Part shown: positions 32,171 to 40,280 of the stretch, in pieces
How positions within the stretch are numbered: the stretch's first letter is position 1
Layout of the letters: every line of letters begins with the position of its first letter
Assembly (NCBI RefSeq): GCF_041261445.1
Contig: NZ_JBGCCU010000021.1
Coordinates: 1 to 64,000 of the forward strand
Reading direction: 5' to 3'
DNA length: 64,000 nt
Origin: Catenulispora sp. EB89
Lineage (GTDB): Bacteria > Actinomycetota > Actinomycetes > Streptomycetales > Catenulisporaceae
Notes under the pieces: generated by a model
What the model saw: only the letters and a program-made list of their open reading frames with translations
Database searches by the model: none
Told to the model about the DNA's origin: nothing
Position numbers and translations under genes: made by a program

Positions 32171-33631
32171 TCAGTCCACGACCTCGCCGGCCGTGACCCC
32201 GCTCTCCGTGTCGACGGCGACGGTGCTCGCACCGTCGCCGACTCCGGCGCCGTTCGCGGACCCCTGTGCGGGGATGACGACCGGCGCCGCGATCGCCTCC
32301 GCCGCGCCGGTCTCCGGTGTAGCCGTAGTCGCACCCGCACCCGCACCCGTCGTGGCCGCCGGAGCAGTCCCAGCGGCCGCAGCAGCCGCCGGAGCAGTCG
32401 CAGCAGCCGCCGCGGCCGGCTCCGGCGTCGCGTCCAGCCCCCGCACCCGCCGGAACGACGTCGCGAGCACCCCGGCGTACACCGCCGCGCACACCAGGTA
32501 CGGCAGCCGCCCGCTCGACTCGGCCAGCGCCCCGCCGATGAGCGTGCCGACCGTCCCGGCGGCGAACATCACCGTCTGGTAGCCGCCGGTCATCCGGCCG
32601 AGCATCTCGCGCGGCACCAGGCGCATGCGCGCCGTGGTCAGGCTGACGCTGACGATCAGCACCGCGGAGGCGTCCATCGCCAGGCCGACCGACATCTGCG
32701 GGCCGCTGTGCGCGGTGCCCAGCAGCAGCTCGCCGATGATGCCGAAGACCAGGCTCACCAGCACCGCCGACGACGTCCGGAGCGTGGCCACCCGGCCGAT
32801 GGACAGCATCACGGCCACCGCCGCGACGTTCCCGGCCGCCAGCGTCCAGCCGAAGGCGGTCTTGTCCAGCCCGACAGTGTGCGTGCCGAGCACCACGATC
32901 GCCGCGACCGAACCGGCCTGCGCCACCGTCATCGTGCCGATCATCCCGGCCATCAGCCGCATCGGCCCGGAGCTGAAGGAGATGCGGACGCCGTCCTTCA
33001 CCTCGGTGATGAGGCGCCGGTCGGGCTGGGGCTCGGGGCGGGGGCGGGCGTTCGGCAGCCGCAGCACGGCCAGGACCGCGGCCGCCACCGCGAACGAGCC
33101 GGCGTCGATGATCAGCGGCAGCTGCCGGCCGGTGGCGTAGAGCAGGCCGCCGAAGCCGGGTCCGATCACGAACGCGATCACCGTGTTGCTGGCCCGCAGC
33201 CAGGTGTTGGCGGGCCCGAAGTGTTCGGGTTCCACGACGTCGGCCAGCAGTGCGCCGTTCGCGCAGGTGAACAGCGTCCCCAGCGCGTCGGCCAGGAACG
33301 CGATGACGATCAGCGCGACCAGCCCGAGGTGGTTCCCGGCGACCAGCACCGCGGCGACGGCGAACAGCACGGCCTGCGCGACGTTGGTGGCCACCGCCGT
33401 GATCCGGGCGTTCCAGCGGTCGGCCAGCGCCCCGGCCGGCAGCGACAGCAGCATCGGCGCCAGGCGCTGGGTGACGATCACCGCCGCGATCCCCAGCGGC
33501 GAGCCGGTGAGCCCGGCGGCCAGCAGCGGGAACCCGACGACGATCAGGCCGTCCCCGAGCCAGGACACCGCCCCGGCGGCCAGGTACACCCAGAAATGCC
33601 GGGGGAGGGGATCCTTGTCAGGCTTGGCCAT
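32171..33631 (-). CDS. MFS transporter
   Basis: A 486-aa major facilitator superfamily protein with about 12 membrane helices, a conserved loop between helices 2 and 3 (PAGALADRWNARIT), and a mirrored one near helices 8-9. A long Ala/Thr-rich C-terminal tail (about 410-486) is cytoplasmic and low-complexity. It resembles multidrug or proton-coupled exporters. ATG 33631 is preferred over 33640. The upstream 230 bp contains an inverted repeat GTGTCA (33698-33703) and TGACAC (33719-33724) that could be an operator, but no regulator gene adjoins. Confidence 0.85.
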   Translation of the reverse strand: MAKPDKDPLPRHFWVYLAAGAVSWLGDGLIVVGFPLLAAGLTGSPLGIAAVIVTQRLAPMLLSLPAGALADRWNARITAVATNVAQAVLFAVAAVLVAGNHLGLVALIVIAFLADALGTLFTCANGALLADVVEPEHFGPANTWLRASNTVIAFVIGPGFGGLLYATGRQLPLIIDAGSFAVAAAVLAVLRLPNARPRPEPQPDRRLITEVKDGVRISFSSGPMRLMAGMIGTMTVAQAGSVAAIVVLGTHTVGLDKTAFGWTLAAGNVAAVAVMLSIGRVATLRTSSAVLVSLVFGIIGELLLGTAHSGPQMSVGLAMDASAVLIVSVSLTTARMRLVPREMLGRMTGGYQTVMFAAGTVGTLIGGALAESSGRLPYLVCAAVYAGVLATSFRRVRGLDATPEPAAAAAATAPAAAAAAGTAPAATTGAGAGATTATPETGAAEAIAAPVVIPAQGSANGAGVGDGASTVAVDTESGVTAGEVVD

Positions 33632-33867
33632 GCTCCCCATCCCCCGCTGTCGACGCCGAGCCTCGGCGAGCTCCGCCGGTTCGTGTCGATCGGCGTCGTG
33701 TCAATACGCTCATTCTCGTGACACTCGGTGACCGGGCGTGCCACGGTACGTCAATGTACTCTCACCGCAGGTTCTTGTGAACTCTTCGGTGATCACCAGT
33801 GAACACCCGTCCGGGTGAACTTCCTTGACAGCGCCTGTGAGCTCAGTGTTTACCCGGGGGTGGACGC

Positions 33868-34905
33868 TCAGCCCGTGACAAGCCGTACCGCCCCGGCGAA
33901 GACTGCCGGCAGCGCCCCGGCCGCCGGGACGATCCGCGGGCCGAGCACCGGGTTGCGCCGGGCCGCCAGCAGCCCGGCGGTCAGCAGGTTCGAGCGGCGC
34001 GAGACCTGGCGCCACCGGCGCTCGTAGTCGGCGGGCCGCCCGTCCGCCAGACACGCCGCGAGCGCCCGGGCCTGGGCCAGCCCGACGCTGATGCCCTCGC
34101 CGGTCAGCGCGTCGACGTAGCCCGAGGCGTCCCCGACCAGCAGGACCCTGCCGCCGGGCGCGACCCGGCGGCGTACGGCCTGCCGCAGCGGCCCGGCGCC
34201 GCGCACCGGGCCGGCGGTCGCGCCCGCGAGCCGGTCGACCAGCTCCGGGAACTCCGCCAGCCGGTCCTCGAAGCCGGCGCCGGGCGGCCCGAGGATCGCC
34301 ACGCCGACCAGGCCGTCGTCCACCGGCGTGACGTACGCCTCCGCGCCGGCCGACCAGTGCACCTCGACGAAGTCGGTCCACGGCGCGCTCTGGTAGTGCC
34401 TGCGCAGCCCGTAGCGCGCGTGCCGGGCCGGTGCCGGCTCCAGGCCGCAGACCCGACGGATCGGGGAGTGCAGGCCGTCGGCGGCCACGAGGTAGCGGGC
34501 CGTGATCCCCGAGGCCTCCACCGAGCCGGCGGACTGGCGGAACTCGGTGACGCGCTCCGACACCACCTTGACCCCGGCGCTCTCGGCCCGCTCGGCCAGC
34601 GCCGTGTGCAGCACTGTTCTGCGCACGCCGCGCCCCGGGCCGCTGCGGAACTCCGCGTCCACGCTGTGCCCCGGGTCGCGATACCGGATCCCGCGCAGCT
34701 GCCGACCCGCCGGATCGACGCCGAGGGCCCGCAGGGCGGCCACGGCGGGCGGCATCAGGCCCTCGCCGCACGCCTTGTCGATCGGCCCGCTCCGGGGCTC
34801 CGCGACGACCGCGGACAGCCCCGCCTCGGCCGCGTAGCACGCCGTGGCGAGCCCGATCGGGCCGCCGCCGACGACGAGGACGTCGACGTCGTACCCGGAG
34901 CTCAC
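33868..34905 (-). CDS. FAD-dependent monooxygenase of the phenolic cluster
   Basis: A 345-aa flavoprotein of the GG-reductase/PHBH type. Rossmann FAD motif VLVVGGGPIGLATACYAAEAG near residue 10, a later GD-type motif (GRVLLVGDASGYVDALTGEGIS, about 262-283) that closes the FAD site. This layout matches the alkylresorcinol monooxygenase SrsC, which oxidises a phenolic lipid to a quinone. GTG 34905 overlaps the methyltransferase stop by 4 bases, so they are coupled. Role inferred from cluster order. Confidence 0.85.
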   Translation of the reverse strand: MSSGYDVDVLVVGGGPIGLATACYAAEAGLSAVVAEPRSGPIDKACGEGLMPPAVAALRALGVDPAGRQLRGIRYRDPGHSVDAEFRSGPGRGVRRTVLHTALAERAESAGVKVVSERVTEFRQSAGSVEASGITARYLVAADGLHSPIRRVCGLEPAPARHARYGLRRHYQSAPWTDFVEVHWSAGAEAYVTPVDDGLVGVAILGPPGAGFEDRLAEFPELVDRLAGATAGPVRGAGPLRQAVRRRVAPGGRVLLVGDASGYVDALTGEGISVGLAQARALAACLADGRPADYERRWRQVSRRSNLLTAGLLAARRNPVLGPRIVPAAGALPAVFAGAVRLVTG

Positions 34906-35411
34906 GGTGTCGCGCACAGGGCTCTGATCTCGCACCGCAGCCGCACGGTCAGCAACCACGCGTTCAGCGCGGTGAACACCAGCGCCGTCACCCACGCCGA
35001 CCCGGCCAGCGGCAACGCGAAGCCCTCCACCACGACGGCCACGTAGTTCGGGTGCGCGAACCACCGATACGGCCCGGTGTCCACCAAAGGCAGCCCCGGC
35101 ACCACGATCACGCGGGTGTTCCACCGGTTTCCCAGGGTCCTGATGCACCACCACCGCAGCCCCTGCGCGCCGACGGCGAGCACCAGCATGGGGATCCCGA
35201 GCGCTGGGACGAACGACCGGTGCGCGACGGCCGGCTCGATCAGGCACCCGGCCAGCAGCCCGGTGTGCAGCACCACCATCGGCGGATAGTGCCCGCGTCC
35301 GCTCTCCACCCCGCCGCGCGCCAGGCTCCACGCCGCGTTCCGCTTGGCCACGACCAGTTCCGCGAGCCGTTCGAAGCACGTGGCGATCACCAGCGCGTAG
35401 TAGACGATCAT
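34902..35411 (-). CDS. Isoprenylcysteine carboxyl methyltransferase-like O-methyltransferase
   Basis: A 169-aa membrane protein with about four helices and the ICMT motif GPYRWFAHPNYVAVVVEG (about 112-129), which binds SAM. In the Streptomyces srs operon the corresponding protein SrsB methylates the alkylresorcinol. It overlaps the PKS stop (ATGA-type, 4 bases) and the monooxygenase start, so the three are one operon. The product would be a methyl ether of the phenolic lipid. Confidence 0.85.
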   Translation of the reverse strand: MIVYYALVIATCFERLAELVVAKRNAAWSLARGGVESGRGHYPPMVVLHTGLLAGCLIEPAVAHRSFVPALGIPMLVLAVGAQGLRWWCIRTLGNRWNTRVIVVPGLPLVDTGPYRWFAHPNYVAVVVEGFALPLAGSAWVTALVFTALNAWLLTVRLRCEIRALCATP

Positions 35412-36547
35412 CCGCGCCGCTCCAGCAACAGCAGCTCGATGCTCACGCCCGGCCCGAGGCCCACGATCACGATCGGGCCCGGTGTTGCGTCCGGCGCGGC
35501 CAGTTCCTTGCCCAGCACCTGCACGATCGAGGCCGAGGACATGTTGCCGGCCTCGGCCAGCGCCGCGCGGGCCGTGGCGACGCGGGCCTCCGGCAGCTCC
35601 AGCGAGTCGCGCACCGCGTCGATCACCTTGGGGCCGCCGGGGTGCACGACCCAGGCGACCACGTCAGGGACCTGTAATCCGTGGTCGGCCAGGAACCGTT
35701 TGACCACGCCGCCGAGCTCCCGTTCCACGACCTCGGCGAGCTCGGTGGTCAGCACGATGCGGAAGCCCTGCGGGCCCAGGTGCCAGCCCAGGACGTCGTG
35801 GGTGTTCGGGCACAGTTCGCTGCGGGTCGCGACGATCCGGACGGTCGGCGCGGCTGCCTGCTCGACGCCCGCGGCATGCTCGGCTTGCTCGGCACGCTCG
35901 GCATACCCGTCCCGATCGGCCCGTTCCGCGCGCTCGGCCCGCTCCGCCCCGCGCACCACCACCGCCCCGGCGCCGTCCCCGAACAGTGCGCTGACCACCA
36001 GGTCCGGCACCGTCGGGTCGACCAGCGGCACGCTGAGCGAGCACAGTTCGACCGCCAGCAGCACCGCCGTGTGGTCCGGCCACGCCCGCAGATAGTCGTG
36101 GATCCGCGCCAGCCCCGCCGCGCCGCCCACGCAGCCCAGCCCGAACATCGGGACCCGCTTCACGTCCGGCCGCATCCCGAGCCGCGGCACCAGCCGGGCG
36201 TCCAGCGACGGCACCGAGACGCCGGTCACCGACGTGGTGACGAACAGGTCCACGTCCTCAGCGGTGACCCCCGCCTGGCGCAGGGCGTCCTCGACCGCCC
36301 GCTCGCCGAGCTCGGTGGCGTGCTCGATATAGGTGTCGTTGACGCTGTCGATCCCGTCCAGCCGCCGGTAGCCGGTCAGCGGGAGCACGGTGTGCCGGGT
36401 CCGGACGCCGGCGTTGGCGGACAACCGGTCCAGCAATGCCCGCCGGGTCGGCGGCAGCGCGCACAGCTCCGCCGTGGCCGCGGCCAATTCATCCTGTTTG
36501 TGACGATGGGACGGGAGAGCCGTAGTGACTGCCGCGATGCGGGACAC
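35408..36547 (-). CDS. Type III polyketide synthase (alkylresorcinol-type)
   Basis: A 379-aa chalcone synthase-like enzyme. The catalytic triad is Cys139 (GLGCVGG), His302 (VVHPGG) and Asn335 (GNMSS). It would extend a fatty acyl starter with malonyl units to an alkylresorcinol or alkylpyrone. A low-complexity insertion with repeated AERAERA units (about 197-225) sits at a surface loop and is not family-typical. It is the first of three coupled genes. A UbiA prenyltransferase lies 107 bp upstream on the same strand. Confidence 0.9.
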   Translation of the reverse strand: MSRIAAVTTALPSHRHKQDELAAATAELCALPPTRRALLDRLSANAGVRTRHTVLPLTGYRRLDGIDSVNDTYIEHATELGERAVEDALRQAGVTAEDVDLFVTTSVTGVSVPSLDARLVPRLGMRPDVKRVPMFGLGCVGGAAGLARIHDYLRAWPDHTAVLLAVELCSLSVPLVDPTVPDLVVSALFGDGAGAVVVRGAERAERAERADRDGYAERAEQAEHAAGVEQAAAPTVRIVATRSELCPNTHDVLGWHLGPQGFRIVLTTELAEVVERELGGVVKRFLADHGLQVPDVVAWVVHPGGPKVIDAVRDSLELPEARVATARAALAEAGNMSSASIVQVLGKELAAPDATPGPIVIVGLGPGVSIELLLLERRG

Positions 36548-36653
36548 CCTTACTCCCTGTCCGGTCGCACGGAACTGCTGACGCGGGCGCGTCAGGTTAC
36601 CCGGTACCCGCGGCCGGGCCGAATAATGCGCACGTCTTGATGAATGCGGTGTG

Positions 36654-37466
36654 TCAGGACAGCGGCACTCCGCCGAGGACGAACATCGCCACGTCGATCC
36701 CGGCGATCGCCAGCGCGGCGAAGAACGGCGCGCGGCCCTCGCCGCTGATCCCGAGCCAGGCCAGCAGCGCCGCGACCGCGAAGCCCAGCCACAGCCACGG
36801 GGATCCGGCGATCGCCAGGAACCCCGAGGCGCCGAGCAGGAGCAGGACCGTGAGGATCCGCACGGTTCCGGCGCCGAAGCGCTCCGCCAGCACGTTCGGC
36901 AGCCCCCGCACCCCGGCCACGCGGTCGCCCTCCAGGTCCGGCAGCGCGTTCGCCAGGTGGCCGCCGACGCCCAGCAGCACCGCCGCGGCCAGCACCCCGG
37001 TCCGGGCCGCCGGCACGCCGGGCGCGGTGCTCGTCGCGAACTCCGGGATCAGCCCGAAGCCGACCGCGTAAGCGAGCCCTGACACCGGTGTGATCTTCAG
37101 CCCCGCGTTGTAGAACCAGCCTGCCGCCATCTGGACGACGTCCACGGTCCCGCAGGCCGTGTTGATCGAGAACGCCAGCACGATCGAGGCCGCGACTGCG
37201 ATGATCGCCGCTATGAGCACCGTGCGCTGCGAGATGACGCCGGAGACGATCGGTTTGTCGGTCCGGCGGGCCATCGCGTCGCGCGGGGCGTCGAAGTAGT
37301 CGTTCGACCACCCGATGGACATCTCGCCGAGCAGCACCGCCGGGATCGCCGCGGCCGGCCCCAGACCGTGCGGGGCGGCCTGTGCGATCAACGCCGCGAA
37401 CATCGCCGTGATGGCCAACGAGGGCAGCGGATGGCAGGTACGGAACAGGGCTTTGAGGATCGGCAT
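36654..37466 (-). CDS. UbiA-family prenyltransferase
   Basis: A 270-aa membrane enzyme with about eight helices. The first Asp motif is NDYFDAPRDAMARRTDKP (about 55-72) and the second DLEGD (about 183-187), the metal-diphosphate sites of the UbiA family. It would attach an isoprenoid chain to an aromatic ring, here presumably the polyketide. ATG 37466 follows GAGGAG. It is divergent from the O-methyltransferase with only 32 bp between starts and lies on the same strand as the PKS genes. Confidence 0.88.
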   Translation of the reverse strand: MPILKALFRTCHPLPSLAITAMFAALIAQAAPHGLGPAAAIPAVLLGEMSIGWSNDYFDAPRDAMARRTDKPIVSGVISQRTVLIAAIIAVAASIVLAFSINTACGTVDVVQMAAGWFYNAGLKITPVSGLAYAVGFGLIPEFATSTAPGVPAARTGVLAAAVLLGVGGHLANALPDLEGDRVAGVRGLPNVLAERFGAGTVRILTVLLLLGASGFLAIAGSPWLWLGFAVAALLAWLGISGEGRAPFFAALAIAGIDVAMFVLGGVPLS

Positions 37467-37498
37467 CAAGTTCTCCTCGACGGGGGTAAGCAAGGACC

Positions 37499-38569
37499 AT
37501 GCGACTGGCGCTGCGTGGCGACAACACTCTGGAGCGCGCGGCCCTGCGCGCCAACCTAGTCCCGACTCCGGCCGCCGAGGCATGGGGAGGTATTGCGGCC
37601 TCTGGCGTGTTGGTGGCGGCGGTGCGGACCGGGGTGGTCGCGCGCCTGGCTGGTGCGCCGGCCAGGACGGAGGAGATCGCGCGCGACCTGTGTCTGGCGC
37701 CGACGCCGACCCGGCTGCTCGTGGACTGCCTGATCGCCGCCGGGCACGCGCGCCGGGACCGGGACGGCACGGTGCGGCTGGCGCGGCGCGACCGGCGGTG
37801 GCTGGACCCGGAGTCCGAGGTCGGCGTGGCGCGGTTCGTGAACGCCTGCGGCGACTACTTCGACTGGTGGCGGGATCTGGACCGGTTGATAGAGACCGGT
37901 GCTTCCGTCGAGCACCACGAGCGGGGTCCGGAGGATCCGTACTGGCGCCGCTACGTCCTGGGCCAGCTGGACCTGGCGCGGCTGTCGGCGTCGGAGGTGG
38001 CGCGCCGGCTGGTGCTGCCTTCGAGCGCGGGCAGCGTCCTGGACGTCGGCGGCGGCCACGGCTGGTACTCGGCCACGCTGTGCCGTCGGCACCCCGCGCT
38101 CACCGCGACCGTGCTGGACCTGCCGGGCAGCGTGCGGGTCGGGCGGGAGGTGATCGAGGCCGCCGGCCTGGCGCACCGGGTGACCTTCGTCGAAGGCGAC
38201 GCGCGCTACGCGGAGTTCCCCGAGGGCCAGGACGCCGTGCTGTGCTTCAACCTGCTGCACCACCTCACCGAGAGCGAGATCCCGGCGCTGCTCGCGCGGG
38301 CCGCCAAGGCCCTGAAGCCGGGCGGCACGCTGGCCGTCCTGGACGCCTTCGCCGACCCGCCGCGCCCGGCCCGGCTTCGGGGCCGGGGCCGCGCCAACGC
38401 GGCCGCCACGCATCTGGCGCTGTTCGTCCGGCTGACGTCCGGATCGACCGTGTACACGCCGGCGGAGCTCCAGAGCTGGCTGCGCGGTGCCGGATTCGAC
38501 CCGGCACGCCGGGTACGTTCCGCCCGGATCCCCGGTCTGGCGCTCTACCAGGCCTGTAAGAGTTGGTGA
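37499..38569 (+). CDS. SAM-dependent O-methyltransferase (Methyltransf_2 type)
   Basis: A 356-aa class I methyltransferase with an N-terminal dimerisation/winged-helix domain (about 25-110) and a SAM domain starting at SVLDVGGGHGWYSATL (about 180-195), then FVEGDA and the catalytic-loop region FNLLHHLTE. It would methylate a phenolic hydroxyl. It is divergent from ubiA with 32 bp between; ATG 37499 has a short AAGGA site. Its inclusion in the type III PKS cluster is inferred from the shared promoter gap. Confidence 0.85.
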   Translation: MRLALRGDNTLERAALRANLVPTPAAEAWGGIAASGVLVAAVRTGVVARLAGAPARTEEIARDLCLAPTPTRLLVDCLIAAGHARRDRDGTVRLARRDRRWLDPESEVGVARFVNACGDYFDWWRDLDRLIETGASVEHHERGPEDPYWRRYVLGQLDLARLSASEVARRLVLPSSAGSVLDVGGGHGWYSATLCRRHPALTATVLDLPGSVRVGREVIEAAGLAHRVTFVEGDARYAEFPEGQDAVLCFNLLHHLTESEIPALLARAAKALKPGGTLAVLDAFADPPRPARLRGRGRANAAATHLALFVRLTSGSTVYTPAELQSWLRGAGFDPARRVRSARIPGLALYQACKSW

Positions 38570-38635
38570 GCGTGTTACCGTGCGTTCAGTCGGTACCAGG
38601 CTGATCGGGCGGCACGAAGGGGACAGGGACATCCG

Positions 38636-39427
38636 ATGCTGGCAGCGCAGCGGCAGGCGCGGATCCTCGAGGAGGTCCAGCGGACCGGGGGCGTGCGGGT
38701 CAACGATCTGACGCGCCTGCTCGGCGTGTCGGACATGACCGTGCGCCGGGACCTGGACGTCCTGGACTCGCGCGGACTCCTGACGAAGGTCCACGGCGGC
38801 GCCACGGTGCGCCGCGCCGGATCCACCGACGAGCCGGCCTTCACGGTCAAGGCCGAGATGGAGCAGCCGGCCAAGGACGCGATCGCCCGCCAGGCGGCCG
38901 AGCTCGTCCGCCCCGGCACCGCCATCGGCATCAGCGGCGGCAGCACGACGTACACCCTGGCCCGGCACCTGGTCGGCGTCCCGGACCTGACGGTGGTGAC
39001 GAACTCGCTGCGGGTCGCGGACGTCCTGCACGCCCACGAGAGCGCCAACCCCGGCAACAACCAGACGGTGATCCTCACCGGCGGCATGCGCACCCCCTCG
39101 GAGGCCCTGGTCGGCCCGATAGCGGTCCAGGCCATCCGCACCCTGCACCTGGACCAGGTCTTCCTCGGCGTGTACGGCATGGACGCCGCCGCCGGCTACA
39201 CCAGCCCGAACCTGATGGAGTCCGAGACCAACCGGGCCCTGGTGTCCGCGGCCCGCAACCTGGTCGTCGTCGCCGACCACACGAAGTGGGGCGTGGTCGG
39301 CCTGTCGGCGTTCGCCGCGCTGGGGGACGCGGCGGTGCTGGTGACCGACGACGGGCTGCCGCGCGAGGCGCGGGAGGTGCTGGTCGAGGAGGTCGGGGAG
39401 CTGGTGCTGGCGGAGCGGGGGGAGTAG
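38636..39427 (+). CDS. DeoR-family transcriptional regulator
   Basis: A 263-aa regulator: N-terminal winged helix (about 1-60; DMTVRRDLDVLDSRGLLTKVHGGA), then a DeoR C-terminal sensor domain with the sugar-phosphate site ISGGSTTYTLARHL (about 98-111) and a GG-type second loop (ILTGGMRTPSEALVGP). It would repress a sugar catabolic gene set, with a phosphosugar as signal. Its target is not adjacent; it precedes the 850-bp repeat region. AAGGGG precedes ATG 38636. Confidence 0.88.
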   Translation: MLAAQRQARILEEVQRTGGVRVNDLTRLLGVSDMTVRRDLDVLDSRGLLTKVHGGATVRRAGSTDEPAFTVKAEMEQPAKDAIARQAAELVRPGTAIGISGGSTTYTLARHLVGVPDLTVVTNSLRVADVLHAHESANPGNNQTVILTGGMRTPSEALVGPIAVQAIRTLHLDQVFLGVYGMDAAAGYTSPNLMESETNRALVSAARNLVVVADHTKWGVVGLSAFAALGDAAVLVTDDGLPREAREVLVEEVGELVLAERGE

Positions 39428-39436
39428 GGCTCGCGG

Positions 39437-39530
39437 GTTGGTTGGTTCGGCTTGGTTCGGTTTGGTTCGGCTTGGTTCGGTTTGGTTCGGCTTGATGGTG
39501 GTCGGCTGTGGTCGGCTGTGGTCGGTTGCT
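39437..39530 (+). repeat. 10-bp T/G-rich tandem repeats
   Basis: Copies of TTGGTTCGGY run in tandem at about 39437-39493, followed by three copies of GTGGTCGGCT (about 39498-39530). They open the 850-bp gap that ends at the malE start. Low sequence complexity on one strand suggests a slipped repeat or R-loop-forming tract. Confidence 0.8.
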
Positions 39531-39546
39531 GGGTACATGCGATTTT

Positions 39547-39906
39547 CGGGGGCTCCTGCTTGGTGTGCGGGTGCGGGTGGCTGGGGTGCGGTGGGTGTGG
39601 CGGGTGCGGTTTGTTGGTGGGTTTTTAGGAGCTTTTTACGGCTTCGCCTAAGGTTTGGTGACCTCGCTGGGGGACGCAGTTCGGTGGTGTGCTGCGGGTG
39701 GCGCTGGCGGCTGGCGGTGTTGCTGGGCACGACCGCGCACCGGTCCGAGTCACTGCGCACGCGTTAGGTCGGCGGCTGGCGGCCGCGTGTGGTGGGCACC
39801 GAAAGTCAAGAGCAGGCGCCTCCGGCGGGGGCACTCGAGACTCTGAGGGATCCCCAACCCCCCGCCTCGGCGGCGGTCCGAATGTTGGTCGCCGAGTCCC
39901 GGATCC
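39547..39906 (-). repeat. Right arm of long inverted repeat
   Basis: Reverse complement of 1-339, with the same GGATCC-rich outer end (39906) and the same AAACCTTAGGCGAAGCCG segment near 39640. It is intergenic between the DeoR gene and malE. The 850-bp gap 39428-40280 has no gene that I can support; it holds this arm, the tandem repeats before it and short related boxes after it. Confidence 0.85.
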
Positions 39907-40125
39907 CTCGTCGCTGACGTCGCCCTAAAGGGAACCATCCCGGCCTGGCGGGGTAAAGCCGCATCACACGCTGCTGTGGTCCGGTCTCGTCCGGCTTGAC
40001 CCCGCCAGTCCGGGCTGGTTGTGCAAGCACCGCCGACAGCGACGAGGGATCCGGGACAACCCCACCTGTGGTGTGGACGGGGTCCACTTGGGTGTCTGAG
40101 CCCTCCAGGCTCTGAGGGATCCCCC
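39897..40125. repeat. Short GGATCCCTC boxes in both orientations
   Basis: GGATCCCTCG at 39901 is mirrored by CGAGGGATCC near 40045, each flanked by matching CGTCGCTG / CAGCGACG, and a third box, CTCTGAGGGATCCCC, lies near 40110. The last matches the box inside both arms of the long inverted repeat. They look like partial copies of the same element. Confidence 0.6.
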
Positions 40126-40162
40126 TGCGTAAAGCCCACGTTGCCGCATCGTTATCCGCAAG

Positions 40163-40183
40163 TTGCAGAAATCTTGCAGCAAA
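40163..40183. promoter_or_regulatory. TTGCAG direct repeats, likely MalR operator
   Basis: TTGCAG at 40163-40168 and CTTGCAGCAAAG from 40173 place two TTGCAG boxes 11 bp apart, one helical turn, about 100 bp before malE. CTTGCAG boxes are reported MalR sites in Streptomyces. Further CTTGCAG/CTGCAAG copies lie inside the malE signal sequence (about 40341-40371). The LacI-type regulator at 45337 is the likely binder. Confidence 0.5.
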
Positions 40184-40280
40184 GCCTTTCATCCTTGCCC
40201 CGCCCCTTGCTAGCGTCAGCACCCGCGCCGCGCACACAGCAGCGCAGATCCCCTCAAAGTCATCCTTCAAGGAGTCTTCG

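Noticed and set aside
33698-33724. GTGTCA/TGACAC operator before the MFS gene
   Set aside because: Only 6-bp arms with a 15-bp spacer and no adjacent regulator; noted in the gene entry but not claimed.
36654-37770. Longer minus-strand frames over ubiA
   Set aside because: The upstream extension is Arg-rich and overlaps the divergent O-methyltransferase; ATG 37466 has a proper ribosome site.
37556-39760. 734-aa minus-strand frame over the O-methyltransferase and DeoR genes
   Set aside because: Low-complexity and antisense to two clear genes; its N-terminal similarity to the window start is due to the inverted repeat DNA.
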